A stretch of 12,385 bases of DNA, taken from assembly GCA_945787585.1 (NCBI GenBank), contig CALZIG010000130.1, forward strand, positions 1 through 12,385, read 5' to 3'. Shown here piece after piece: positions 1 to 7,321 of the stretch. Below the pieces are notes generated by a model, which saw only the letters and a program-made list of their open reading frames with translations, did no database searches and was not told the origin of the DNA. Position 1 is the first letter of the stretch. Each line of letters begins with the position of its first letter. Both the position numbers and the translations under genes were made by a program. This DNA is from an uncultured Gammaproteobacteria bacterium. GTDB lineage: Bacteria; Pseudomonadota; Gammaproteobacteria; SZUA-140.

Positions 1-261
1 CGCCTGCGACACCTGGCCATTCACAATCTGCATCGTCGTGCCCTGACTCTGCTGCATCACTTCAAAGTTCTGTTCCAGCGCTTTAAAGTTGGGTTCACCG
101 TCGACACTACCGTCGGCCTCAAAAATCAAACGAAATGATTCATTCATCGCGACTGGATTACGATCACTCTGCACCTTAATTGTTGCCGCCAGCACCGCCT
201 GTGAGCACAACAACATCGCCAGCAACAGGCACCACAACTTTTTATTCTGAAATATCACCAT
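1..261 (-). CDS. batD: BatD (BatD/oxygen-tolerance family), N-terminal part only
   Basis: The first 87 codons of a gene that continues past the left window edge. The product starts with a clear Sec signal peptide: basic NKK, a hydrophobic run LWCLLLAMLLC, then AVLAA as a probable cleavage site near residue 26. The mature start (TIKVQSDRNPVAMNESFRL) has the layout of the BatD family, whose members are periplasmic proteins of immunoglobulin-like modules with a C-terminal membrane anchor. That anchor is not in the window. The ATG at 261 is preceded by GAGGA six bases upstream and overlaps the end of the VWA-TPR gene by 7 bases, so translation is probably coupled. Assignment rests on the N-terminal pattern plus position as last gene of a moxR-bat run. 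The family link is established, the exact function of BatD is not. Confidence 0.85.
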   Translation of the reverse strand, partial: MVIFQNKKLWCLLLAMLLCSQAVLAATIKVQSDRNPVAMNESFRLIFEADGSVDGEPNFKALEQNFEVMQQSQGTTMQIVNGQVSQA

Positions 262-2201
262 GATTTATCCTCAACAGGCGGCTGCCCACCGCTGCGATTT
301 TGTGCACGTTGCGATTGATACTGAAACTTGCGCCGCAGTAGCCCGCCCGGGTCATCGGGAATACGCCGCAACCATTGGTCATTGGCCTGCTGAATCTCGG
401 CCTGCGCCTCACTCAACTCACTGGCGCTGGCCGCCGGCGGCTCATCGGATTGCGCCTCACCCTCGTCCGCTGCCGACTGCATCGCTTGCTGCGCCTCATC
501 ATCAGACTCATCACTGCCCTCGGACATCTGACTATTCTGATCTTCATTCGACTGGTCTTGCTGATCGTCATTTTCACTCTGTGATGATTGCGACGGCTGA
601 GGCACATCATCCATTCCATCAGATGCCGATGAAGCCCCATCATTCGACTGTGCATCACCTGACTCGCCCGACTGAGGCTGCCCCTGTTGCGAATCACCTT
701 GCTGCGACGGCTCGCCACGCTCTTCTGATGAATCTGATTCAGCGTTATCGGATTGCGCATCATCGGATGCCTGCTGCAACTGCTGCTGTACCAGCTCACG
801 GTTGTATTTTGCATCTTCATGTTTCGGTTGCAGGCTTAGCGCCCGATCATAGGCATCAAGCGCCGCCTGCCACTGTTTTAACTGGGCATACGCATTGCCC
901 TTATTATAAAGCGCCTCCGCATTCTCGATGCCATCCAGTGCATCAATGGTTTGTTGATAATCACCCTTGCGATAGTTCGCTGCGGCCTGCCACGCTTTAT
1001 TTTTAAATAACGCCGCTGCCTGTGCGACATCTTTATTATCAAAGGCACGCGCCGCGCGCTGATCCGGCGTCGACCAGAGATTGTCCCACCATGATTGACT
1101 GACCGCTGTCGCGTCTGCATTGGCCGCACCTACGTTTTCAACAGCCCCCATTGTCAACGGCACCGCTACAATACATACCAGCAACAGCTGCCCGCGACGA
1201 AAGGCCACCAGTACCAGCGGCAATAACAACAACAGTAACCACGGCCCCTCTTCACGCCATTGATCGGCCTTAAATCCCTGCGATGCCTCTAACGAGACCT
1301 CGCCCTCAAACTGAGAAGCAGACAACAACGCCGCGATATCAAGACCATCCACTCGCATCGCCTGATAGTCTCCGCCACCCTGCCGAGCAAGATCACGCAG
1401 TGCCGCCTCATCCAGGCGCGGAATCACAATTGCACCGCTTCGATCTTTCAAAAAGCCGCCATCGGGTAGCGCGATCGGTGCGCCGTCGGCATCGCCAACC
1501 CCCAGTATCGACAATCGATACCCCGCCTGTTTAAGTGTTTTTATAGCATCACTCAGTACATCTTGTGGCACATTTTCAAGGCCGTCAGAAATCAACAGCA
1601 GATCACCCCGTGCAGCGCCTGCCTGCACTAATAGTTGCTGCGCCATATCGATTGCCAGGTCCGGACGACTGCCCTGCTGTGGCATCAATGCCGTCTCCAG
1701 TGAACTGACCTGTGCAATGATGGTCGCAGCATCCTCGGTCAGCGGTGAAACAATAAACGCATCCGCGGCATAGACAATCAACGCCGTCTGCCCCTCTTTG
1801 CGTTGTTTGAGGATATCGATCAACTTGAGGCGTGCACGCGTCAGACGCGTGGGTCGCACATCGGTCGCATCCATTGAGCGTGACAGATCCAGCAGCAACA
1901 CCAATGCCGACTGGTCTCGAAAGACAGGTTGCTCAAGCTGTTTCCAGGCCGGCCCTGCCAGTGCAGTAATCGCCAGTAAACCTGCCAACCCTACCAGCAA
2001 CAACACCCCACGCCGCTGGCTAGCACCGCTTTCATTAATCAATAGATGTGGCAACAAGGCGCTATCACAAACTGCCTGCCAACGACGGCTCTGCAAACGA
2101 ATACGTCGTAGATACCACAGGATTAATAGCAGCACGGGCAGCAATAGCCACCACCACGGGCGCAGAAAATGAAACCCCTGCATCATCGTATCAAGGTTCA
2201 T
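255..2201 (-). CDS. batB: BatB/BatC-type fusion: membrane VWA domain protein with TPR repeats
   Basis: A 648-residue inner-membrane protein. Hydrophobic helices lie at about 14-32 and 66-83, followed by a von Willebrand factor A domain at about 97-295 with a complete MIDAS (DLSRS at 105-109, SPLT at 152-155, SDG at 205-207). A third hydrophobic segment at about 319-353 precedes tetratricopeptide repeats at about 390-472 (ALYNKGNAYAQLKQWQAALD). Then comes a low-complexity tail of about 130 residues rich in Gln, Ser, Asp and Glu, and a final motif NDQWLRRIPDDPGGLLRRKF that is typical of this family. BatB (VWA) and BatC (TPR) are separate proteins in some bacteria; here they are one chain. The ATG at 2201 overlaps the batA stop as ATGA, which decides the start over upstream in-frame codons. 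The metal-binding VWA face probably binds a partner handled by the MoxR ATPase; that role is inferred. Confidence 0.9.
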   Translation of the reverse strand: MNLDTMMQGFHFLRPWWWLLLPVLLLILWYLRRIRLQSRRWQAVCDSALLPHLLINESGASQRRGVLLLVGLAGLLAITALAGPAWKQLEQPVFRDQSALVLLLDLSRSMDATDVRPTRLTRARLKLIDILKQRKEGQTALIVYAADAFIVSPLTEDAATIIAQVSSLETALMPQQGSRPDLAIDMAQQLLVQAGAARGDLLLISDGLENVPQDVLSDAIKTLKQAGYRLSILGVGDADGAPIALPDGGFLKDRSGAIVIPRLDEAALRDLARQGGGDYQAMRVDGLDIAALLSASQFEGEVSLEASQGFKADQWREEGPWLLLLLLPLVLVAFRRGQLLLVCIVAVPLTMGAVENVGAANADATAVSQSWWDNLWSTPDQRAARAFDNKDVAQAAALFKNKAWQAAANYRKGDYQQTIDALDGIENAEALYNKGNAYAQLKQWQAALDAYDRALSLQPKHEDAKYNRELVQQQLQQASDDAQSDNAESDSSEERGEPSQQGDSQQGQPQSGESGDAQSNDGASSASDGMDDVPQPSQSSQSENDDQQDQSNEDQNSQMSEGSDESDDEAQQAMQSAADEGEAQSDEPPAASASELSEAQAEIQQANDQWLRRIPDDPGGLLRRKFQYQSQRAQNRSGGQPPVEDKSW

Positions 2202-3232
2202 GTTGCCCTCTGCACACGGCACTGACGCCATAACAAGAGCGATGCCATCAACATCGCCGCCGCCAATGGCCACGGATAGAGTGTGCGTCGAGGGCGAAAG
2301 AACTGCTTCTCCTGTGCCACCGGTTCCAGCTCATCCAGTAGCTGATAGATCTCTTCCAGTTGCTGTAGATCACGCGCACGAAAGTAACGCCCGCCGCTGG
2401 TCGTCGCAATCGCCGTCAGGGTTGCTTCATCCAGGTCGGTCGATGGATTAACGCGCCGCGTACCAAACAGTGAACGCACCAGCATCTCATCGGCACCGAT
2501 GCCAACAGTATAGATTTTCAGCCCTTCACTGGCCGCCAGCTCTGCCGCCTTTAGCGGTTCAATCGCACCCGCCGTGTTGGCACCATCGGTCAATAGAATC
2601 AACACTCGACTCGCACTACTATTTTCACGCAGGCGCTTGACCGCCAGCCCGATTGCATCACCGATCGCCGTCTCCTGTCCGGCGAGGCCGATCACCGCCT
2701 CATCGAGTAGTGTCTTGACCGTGGTGCGATCAAAGGTCAGCGGTGTTTGTAGATAGGCCTGCCGTCCAAACAGGATCAATCCGACACGATCCCCCACGCG
2801 TCGCTCGATAAACTCACCCGCCACCAGCTGTGTCGCGATAAGACGATTCACCATGCGCCCTTTCCACTCGAAATCCTCAACCTCCATGCTACCGGAAAGA
2901 TCGACGGCCAGCATCAGATCGCGACCACTGACGGGCAACTCAACCGCCTCGCCCTGCCACTGTGGGCGCGCGCAGGCAACCACCAACAGCGCCCACGCCA
3001 GTAATGCCAACCACAATACCCAGCGGCCACCCGCAAGCGTGTGAGACGTCGCCGTGCCGGGGGCGTTAAAGTCTTCAAGAAACGGCACCCGTAGCACCGC
3101 ATCATTACGACTCGTCACTGGCGGTAGCAGCCAACGCACCAACAGTGGCAACGGTAATAGCAGCAGCAACCATGGCCATTCAAATTGCAGTGCCAGCTGC
3201 GCAGGGTATTGAAATGGCAGATCGCCCATCAT
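2198..3232 (-). CDS. batA: BatA, membrane-anchored VWA domain protein
   Basis: A 344-residue protein with an N-terminal hydrophobic pair (about 20-36 and 70-87), a VWA domain at about 105-295 and a C-terminal helix at about 319-335, so the VWA domain should sit between two membrane anchors. The MIDAS is complete: DLSGS at 111-115, TPLT at 163-166 and TDG at 215-217. BatA-type proteins form complexes with other Bat VWA proteins in the species where this was tested. The start is chosen at 3232 because the sequence shows GGAGG eight bases upstream and an ATGA overlap with the stop of the preceding gene; a second ATG directly follows at 3229 and cannot be excluded. It is coupled at its 3' end by another ATGA overlap to the VWA-TPR gene. 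Family assignment is firm; substrate or partner is unknown. Confidence 0.92.
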   Translation of the reverse strand: MMGDLPFQYPAQLALQFEWPWLLLLLPLPLLVRWLLPPVTSRNDAVLRVPFLEDFNAPGTATSHTLAGGRWVLWLALLAWALLVVACARPQWQGEAVELPVSGRDLMLAVDLSGSMEVEDFEWKGRMVNRLIATQLVAGEFIERRVGDRVGLILFGRQAYLQTPLTFDRTTVKTLLDEAVIGLAGQETAIGDAIGLAVKRLRENSSASRVLILLTDGANTAGAIEPLKAAELAASEGLKIYTVGIGADEMLVRSLFGTRRVNPSTDLDEATLTAIATTSGGRYFRARDLQQLEEIYQLLDELEPVAQEKQFFRPRRTLYPWPLAAAMLMASLLLWRQCRVQRAT

Positions 3233-3753
3233 CGTCCCGCCCTCCGCTTTAACGCTGGCAGTGCGCGAAGCCACTCGCCACACAGCGCGTGCAATGCTGG
3301 CACATCGACATCAACCTGCTGTCGATAAGGTGCCTCGAGCAGCAGTCGACCAACCCCATCACTGAAAGGATTTTGCTGCGGCAACGGGTGTATTTGATCA
3401 AGGTATTGCAGCCACGCCTCACCGCTCAGTCCGGCGACAGTTTCGCGCGGGTAGTAACTGAGGCAGACGCGTCGCAACAGTATCGATAATCCCTGCACCA
3501 GACGATTCACATCTTGCTGCTGCTGAAAATCGGCCATCAACTGCTGCCACTCTGCCAGCGCGGCAACACGCACCTGCGCCGCAGCTTTACGCCGTCGCCA
3601 CCACCAGATTGCCACTGCACCGATAATGATCAACCCCAGTAACAGCCACCAGCCCGGCGCCAATGGCCACCATGAAATTGGGTCGGGCAGATGAATATCG
3701 CGCAGCGGCAAAGGCACATCACTCAACGGAACGTCGTTCACTGCATCATCCAT
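3229..3753 (-). CDS. DUF4381 domain membrane protein of the MoxR operon
   Basis: A 174-residue protein. The N-terminal LRDIHLPDPISWWPLAPGWW (about 17-36) is the hallmark of DUF4381 proteins. It leads into one transmembrane helix (about 35-52) and then a basic stop-transfer stretch RRRKA. The rest is a helical soluble domain of about 120 residues, cytoplasmic if the basic cluster obeys the positive-inside rule. DUF4381 proteins are found almost only between DUF58 and VWA genes of MoxR operons, as here; no biochemical role is known. The start is either ATG at 3753 or the adjacent GTG at 3756, which would form a GTGA overlap with the DUF58 stop. ATG is preferred for its better spacing from a GGGG-containing ribosome site. 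The 3' end overlaps batA by 4 bases. Confidence 0.88.
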   Translation of the reverse strand: MDDAVNDVPLSDVPLPLRDIHLPDPISWWPLAPGWWLLLGLIIIGAVAIWWWRRRKAAAQVRVAALAEWQQLMADFQQQQDVNRLVQGLSILLRRVCLSYYPRETVAGLSGEAWLQYLDQIHPLPQQNPFSDGVGRLLLEAPYRQQVDVDVPALHALCGEWLRALPALKRRAGR

Positions 3754-4808
3754 CACGCCGCCCCACGCAACCCTAAACCGTCACGCAATACTTTACTTAT
3801 CGACTGCGTCGTGGCACAGGGGATAAAACAGATGCCGTGACGCCGACACAATGTTTTCAACGCATCACGTCGCGCAATAAAACGTTGCTGATACGATTCA
3901 CGCAGCGCGGCCACAGTACTATCCAATGTAAGCGTCTGTTTACCATCGCCGATGCGGTAAAGCCCCGCCGGCGGCAGGGTGGATTCCAGTTCATCGTAGA
4001 TAAAAAACATCACGACGTCATTGTGTCGCGCCAGTTGTGCGAGATGCAATTCGCTACGCTCACCCATATCACGAAAGTCACTCAACAACACCACCAGACT
4101 GCCCGGACGGGCCACGCGTCGCAGCCGCAGTAACGATTGCATCGCGGCCTCACTGGCCAGGCTGACATCGCGCTGCGGTGCAGTGGTCTGTAACCATGCC
4201 GACTGCTCCTGCGCGACTAAGCGTTGAATAAAATGTAACACCGCATGTTTACCGCTCTGTGGCCGCAACTCTTCATGCTGCTGCTCCGCGAAGATCAAGC
4301 CGCCGATACGGTCGCCTTGCTTGGCCGCGACCCACGCCAGCAGTGCTGCCGCACGCGCCGCAATCACCGATTTAAAGGCGCCGCGCGTCGCAAAAAACAT
4401 CGAGCGACGATGATCAACCCACAACAGCACCCCACGTTCACGCTCTTCGCGAAACAGTTTAGTGTGCGGCTTGCCGGTGCGCGCCATCACGCGCCAGTCA
4501 AGCGTACGAACATCATCCCCGGCCTGATAAGGGCGCACTTCATCAAACTCCATGCCACGACCGCGAAAGGCGGAGAGGTATTGGCCACTCTGTGCGGCAC
4601 GTACTTTTAGTGGCGTGAGCGACAGTGTTGCCGCCTGCCGGTGCATGGCGATCAATGATTGTTTATCCACCCTTACGGGGTCAAAGAGTGCTTCATCGAC
4701 AGCAGCGGATTTAGTAATAGACGAGGCGATAGCTGCGTCGGGGGGATCAACTGGAGACCCGCCGCCGCGCCACTCTTTTCTCAGTAGTTGTGATAGACGT
4801 TTCAACAC
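3753..4808 (-). CDS. DUF58 domain protein (VWA-like partner of MoxR)
   Basis: A 351-residue soluble protein. The diagnostic DUF58 block is at about 82-122: FRGRGMEFDEVRPYQAGDD, then TLDWRVMARTGKPHTKLFRE. It is followed by a VWA-like fold. The MIDAS position is degenerate: residues 132-136 read DHRRS instead of DxSxS, while a later LSDFRDM is kept. Many DUF58 proteins have such changes, so metal binding is doubtful. The start appears to be GTG at 4808 followed directly by a TTG; no strong ribosome site is seen, only CAGGG about 11 bases upstream, and the gene lies 31 bases after moxR. The first 45 residues are poorly structured (Gly/Ser/Ala/Pro rich). The stop overlaps the DUF4381 start. DUF58-MoxR pairing is an established genomic association; molecular role is inferred. 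Confidence 0.9.
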   Translation of the reverse strand: MLKRLSQLLRKEWRGGGSPVDPPDAAIASSITKSAAVDEALFDPVRVDKQSLIAMHRQAATLSLTPLKVRAAQSGQYLSAFRGRGMEFDEVRPYQAGDDVRTLDWRVMARTGKPHTKLFREERERGVLLWVDHRRSMFFATRGAFKSVIAARAAALLAWVAAKQGDRIGGLIFAEQQHEELRPQSGKHAVLHFIQRLVAQEQSAWLQTTAPQRDVSLASEAAMQSLLRLRRVARPGSLVVLLSDFRDMGERSELHLAQLARHNDVVMFFIYDELESTLPPAGLYRIGDGKQTLTLDSTVAALRESYQQRFIARRDALKTLCRRHGICFIPCATTQSISKVLRDGLGLRGAA

Positions 4809-4839
4809 AACAGTATTAACCCTGATTTACGCAACGACA

Positions 4840-5808
4840 CTACGGGACGGCGATGCGCGCAAGCAGTGCTTCAATAAAACCGTCCGGTGTAATCCCATCC
4901 GCTTCGGCTTCGTAACTCAGCAGAATACGATGGCGCAACACATCATAGGCGACCGCCTGCACATCTTCAGGGCCGACAAAGTCACGCCCATCCAGCCATG
5001 CATGGGCACGTGCACAACGGTCCAGTGAGATAGTGGCACGCGGACTCCCGCCGAATTGCAGCCATCGCCCCAACTGTTCATCATAGGCACTGGGGTCACG
5101 TGTCGCGAGTACAATCTGCACCAGGTACGCTTCGATATTTTCCGCCATGTAAATTTCAAGCACCTCGCGGCGTGCTGCAAACAGCGCTTCCTGCGTAATC
5201 AACGGCATCGCAGCCGTGGTATGCGTCGTCCCTTCATGGGCCTCCCCACGTGCCAGATGGAGAATCGCACGCTCCGCCGTCGCATCGGGGTAGCCAATAC
5301 TCACATGCATTAGAAAACGGTCCAGTTGCGCCTCGGGCAGTGGGTAAGTGCCTTCCTGCTCAATCGGGTTCTGGGTCGCCATCACCAGAAAAAGTTCGGG
5401 CAGTTTATAGGTCACCGAGCCCACCGTGATCTGGCGCTCGGCCATCGCCTCCAATAGTGCCGACTGCACTTTGGCCGGGGCACGGTTGATCTCGTCGGCC
5501 AGGATTAAATTATGAAACAGCGGCCCCTGCTGAAAGGTAAAGGAACCATCCTGCGGTCTAAATATTTCGGTACCGGTAAGATCGGCGGGCAGCAGGTCTG
5601 GCGTAAACTGTACCCGGTGGAAATCCCCCTCAATACCTTCACCCAGCACTTTGATGGCGCGCGTCTTGGCCAGCCCCGGCGCGCCTTCAACGAGCAAGTG
5701 CCCGTCTGCTAACAACGCAATTAACAGGCGATTGACCAGCAGGGGTTGTCCGATAATCTGTTCGTTGATCGCTCGGTAAAGCTGCTGAATACTCTGCTGA
5801 TGTGACAT
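4840..5808 (-). CDS. moxR: MoxR family AAA+ ATPase
   Basis: A 322-residue AAA+ ATPase of the MoxR (APE2220/MRP-like) group. Visible motifs are Walker A GAPGLAKT (42-49), Walker B LILADE (101-106), sensor 1 ATQNP (144-148) and EAQLDRF with the arginine-finger Arg near 164, followed by a helical lid domain to the C terminus. MoxR ATPases act as chaperones that help assemble or activate VWA-domain partners, and the downstream genes supply four such candidates. The start at 5808 is chosen because AAGGG sits five to six bases upstream; an ATG 15 bases earlier (5823) lies on the wrong side of that site. It is the first gene of the operon, downstream of a good promoter at 5849-5877. Length and motifs are normal for the family. 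Confidence 0.95.
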   Translation of the reverse strand: MSHQQSIQQLYRAINEQIIGQPLLVNRLLIALLADGHLLVEGAPGLAKTRAIKVLGEGIEGDFHRVQFTPDLLPADLTGTEIFRPQDGSFTFQQGPLFHNLILADEINRAPAKVQSALLEAMAERQITVGSVTYKLPELFLVMATQNPIEQEGTYPLPEAQLDRFLMHVSIGYPDATAERAILHLARGEAHEGTTHTTAAMPLITQEALFAARREVLEIYMAENIEAYLVQIVLATRDPSAYDEQLGRWLQFGGSPRATISLDRCARAHAWLDGRDFVGPEDVQAVAYDVLRHRILLSYEAEADGITPDGFIEALLARIAVP

Positions 5809-5848
5809 AACTACCCTTGTCATAATTTAGGTTTGAACTAAAGCCTAT

Positions 5849-5877
5849 ATTTTAAGAACTCTGATTATTTTTGCCAA
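5849..5877 (-). promoter_or_regulatory. sigma70-type promoter of the moxR-bat operon
   Basis: On the minus strand the sequence reads TTGGCA (5877-5872), a 17-bp spacer, and TAAAAT (5854-5849). Each box matches consensus at five of six positions. Transcription would start near 5842, leaving a leader of about 33 bases before the moxR ATG. It lies between the stop of the DnaJ-related gene (5898) and moxR, which supports moxR being the first gene of its own transcript. Predicted from sequence only. Confidence 0.6.
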
Positions 5878-5897
5878 GTATTGAGGTGCTGCGGCAA

Positions 5898-6509
5898 TCA
5901 CTTACTTAACACGGCCATCGCCGCATTAATCATCTGTAATCGTGAGGTATCACCACCACGATCAGGGTGATGTTCCATCGCCAGACGACGGTAATGCTGC
6001 TTGATCGTGACCATATCCAGTACAGCACCGGCCGGATCACTCAGCCCCAGCACTTCAAGTGCCTGGCGGCGCCGTTCTGATCCCCCTAGACGCGCCCAGA
6101 ATTTGCTGAGCATCTGCTCCAGTTCCAGTGCGGTAGTCTGCTCCAGCTGTGAGCTATCGAGATAGTAATCACGCAACGCATCGACTTTACCCATGCGGTT
6201 TAGTTTATTCGACTGATGATGATAGGGGCGTAAAATGATGAGCAACGGACTAATGTCCAATATACCCTGCTGTTCCGCCCATAGCTGTTCTCGCAGACGA
6301 TACAAGGCGTTGAAGAGGCGAAAGTGTGCACAGAAAAGGGAAAAAGTATCACGCAGTTGTGACATATCGAAGCGACTGTCACCACTTTCATTCAGCGCAG
6401 TAAAAAGGTCGTACTCACTGATGCCGGATGAATGATCACGTAGAAAGGCAAGTAACCACTGATCCAGAGGGTCTGAATCTACGTGACCCTGTTTCACTGA
6501 CGATGGCAT
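5898..6509 (-). CDS. DnaJ-related protein with C-terminal J domain
   Basis: A 203-residue protein. The N-terminal two thirds (about 12-140) look like the DNAJ-related domain of gammaproteobacterial proteins (DPLDQWLLAFL, and ISEYDLFTAL near 30-39). The C-terminal 55 residues are a J domain: helix I with LEVLGLSDPA, helix II KQHYRRLAMEH, and the invariant HPD at 181-183 followed by RGGD. J domains stimulate Hsp70 (DnaK) ATPase; no Gly/Phe or zinc-finger region is present, so this is a class III type co-chaperone. No signal peptide is seen, so it is cytoplasmic. The start at 6509 has AGGG five bases upstream, while the in-frame ATG at 6536 lies inside a hairpin and lacks a convincing site. It lies 51 bases after the FKBP gene on the same strand and may be co-transcribed. 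The client is unknown. Confidence 0.88.
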   Translation of the reverse strand: MPSSVKQGHVDSDPLDQWLLAFLRDHSSGISEYDLFTALNESGDSRFDMSQLRDTFSLFCAHFRLFNALYRLREQLWAEQQGILDISPLLIILRPYHHQSNKLNRMGKVDALRDYYLDSSQLEQTTALELEQMLSKFWARLGGSERRRQALEVLGLSDPAGAVLDMVTIKQHYRRLAMEHHPDRGGDTSRLQMINAAMAVLSK

Positions 6510-6538
6510 AGCGTCCCTGTCATGCCCACCCACCATAA

Positions 6539-6558
6539 GCTCGCTTTATGATGCGAGC
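6539..6558 (-). terminator. weak hairpin between the FKBP and DnaJ-related genes
   Basis: GCTCGC and GCGAGC form a perfect 6-bp stem with an 8-base loop, starting three bases after the FKBP stop codon. On neither strand is it followed by a real T-tract (only TT on the minus strand), so it is more likely an attenuating or mRNA-stabilising hairpin than a full intrinsic terminator. Confidence 0.3.
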
Positions 6559-6560
6559 CG

Positions 6561-7238
6561 CTATTGAACTTTCAACAGTTCAACATCAAAGATCAATGTT
6601 GCATTGGGACCAATCTCCCCTCCGGCACCGCGCAGTCCATAGGCCAGATCAGAAGGAATGAAGAGCTGCCATTTTGCCCCTTCCTTCATCAGCTGTAACG
6701 CCTCAGTCCAGCCTTTGATGACGCCACCCACCTGAAAGGTCACAGGCTCACCATGCTTATGAGAGCTATCAAATTCTTTACCGTTGATCAGCGTACCACG
6801 ATAGTGAACTGAAACGGTATCTTCAGCCGTTGGCTGCTTACCTGTGCCCGCTGTGATCACTTTATACTGCAATCCGCTTGGCAGAACGCTCACACCTTTT
6901 TTGGTTTTATTTTCAGCCAGAAATTTTTCGCCTTCCTCCTGGTTACGCTTTCCCTGCTCCTCTTTCATCGCCTTCTGCTTCTGCTGGTAGTTTGCAAACG
7001 CCTGCTGTAACTCTTCCTGAGTCAATCGCTGTTTCTTCCCTTTAATCACATCATCAATGGCCATCGCGACAGCAGCACCTTCAACTTCTATTCCCTGCCT
7101 CAGAAAATCCTGGCCAATCTGGAGTCCAATCCCGTAACTAAACTTCTGCTCATCGGTTTCCAGCTCACTATCAGCGGCATACGCCACGGCGATAGATGAA
7201 GTCATCAACAGTGATGTACAAATAACTCTGAAATTCAT
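6561..7238 (-). CDS. exported FKBP-type peptidyl-prolyl cis-trans isomerase (FkpA/Mip type)
   Basis: A 225-residue protein. A signal peptide occupies residues 1-21 (hydrophobic CTSLLMTSSIAVA, then AYAA). A FKBP_N dimerisation-type helical region runs from about 25 to 115 (FSYGIGLQIGQDF; charged KQKAMKEEQGKRNQEEGEKF). The FKBP catalytic domain occupies about 120-225, with the expected pocket residues Tyr146, Phe156-Asp157, Val173-Ile174, Trp177, Tyr200 and Phe217. This order matches the V-shaped FkpA/Mip proteins, which catalyse prolyl isomerisation and act as chaperones in the periplasm or on the surface. The start at 7238 is set by GAGGA upstream and by the signal peptide; an upstream in-frame codon at 7295 would lie in the terminator of the adjacent small RNA. 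No lipobox is visible. The DnaJ-related gene follows on the same strand. Confidence 0.95.
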   Translation of the reverse strand: MNFRVICTSLLMTSSIAVAYAADSELETDEQKFSYGIGLQIGQDFLRQGIEVEGAAVAMAIDDVIKGKKQRLTQEELQQAFANYQQKQKAMKEEQGKRNQEEGEKFLAENKTKKGVSVLPSGLQYKVITAGTGKQPTAEDTVSVHYRGTLINGKEFDSSHKHGEPVTFQVGGVIKGWTEALQLMKEGAKWQLFIPSDLAYGLRGAGGEIGPNATLIFDVELLKVQ

Positions 7239-7263
7239 ATCGTTCCTCGTTAAATAATGATTG

Positions 7264-7292
7264 TCTGCTACGCTCAGACGAAATTCTGTCAA
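7264..7292 (-). promoter_or_regulatory. possible promoter of the FKBP gene
   Basis: A perfect -35 hexamer TTGACA (7292-7287) begins one base after the T-tract of the small-RNA terminator, but the best-spaced -10 (AGCAGA at 7269-7264) is poor; GACAAT at 7265-7260 is closer to consensus but needs a 21-bp spacer. An inverted repeat GTCTG-N7-CAGAC (7263-7279) covers the same region and could be an operator. Weak prediction. Confidence 0.3.
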
Positions 7293-7293
7293 C

Positions 7294-7321
7294 AAAAAAA
7301 GGGATAGGCTTTACCTACCCC
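7294..7321 (-). terminator. intrinsic terminator of the small RNA
   Basis: On the minus strand GGGTAGG (7320-7314) pairs with CCTATCCC (7308-7301, one bulged T), with the loop TAAAG, and is followed by seven consecutive T residues (7300-7294). This is a textbook rho-independent terminator. Its orientation cannot serve the plus-strand gene at 7665, and no minus-strand protein gene lies upstream, so it needs a minus-strand RNA starting inside this intergenic region. Confidence 0.82.

Noticed and set aside
260..1006. Long plus-strand frame of 248 codons inside the VWA-TPR gene
   Set aside because: His/Pro/Ala-rich composition typical of an antisense shadow of the Gln/Ser/Asp/Glu-rich tail; no ribosome site and no recognisable domain.
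2202..2273. 24-residue N-terminal extension of the VWA-TPR protein
   Set aside because: The extension lies in the batA coding region; the ATG at 2201 overlaps the batA stop as ATGA and begins right before the first membrane helix.
3233..3283. 17-residue N-terminal extension of batA
   Set aside because: It overlaps the DUF4381 gene by over 50 bases; the ATGA overlap and GGAGG site place the start at 3232 (or 3229).
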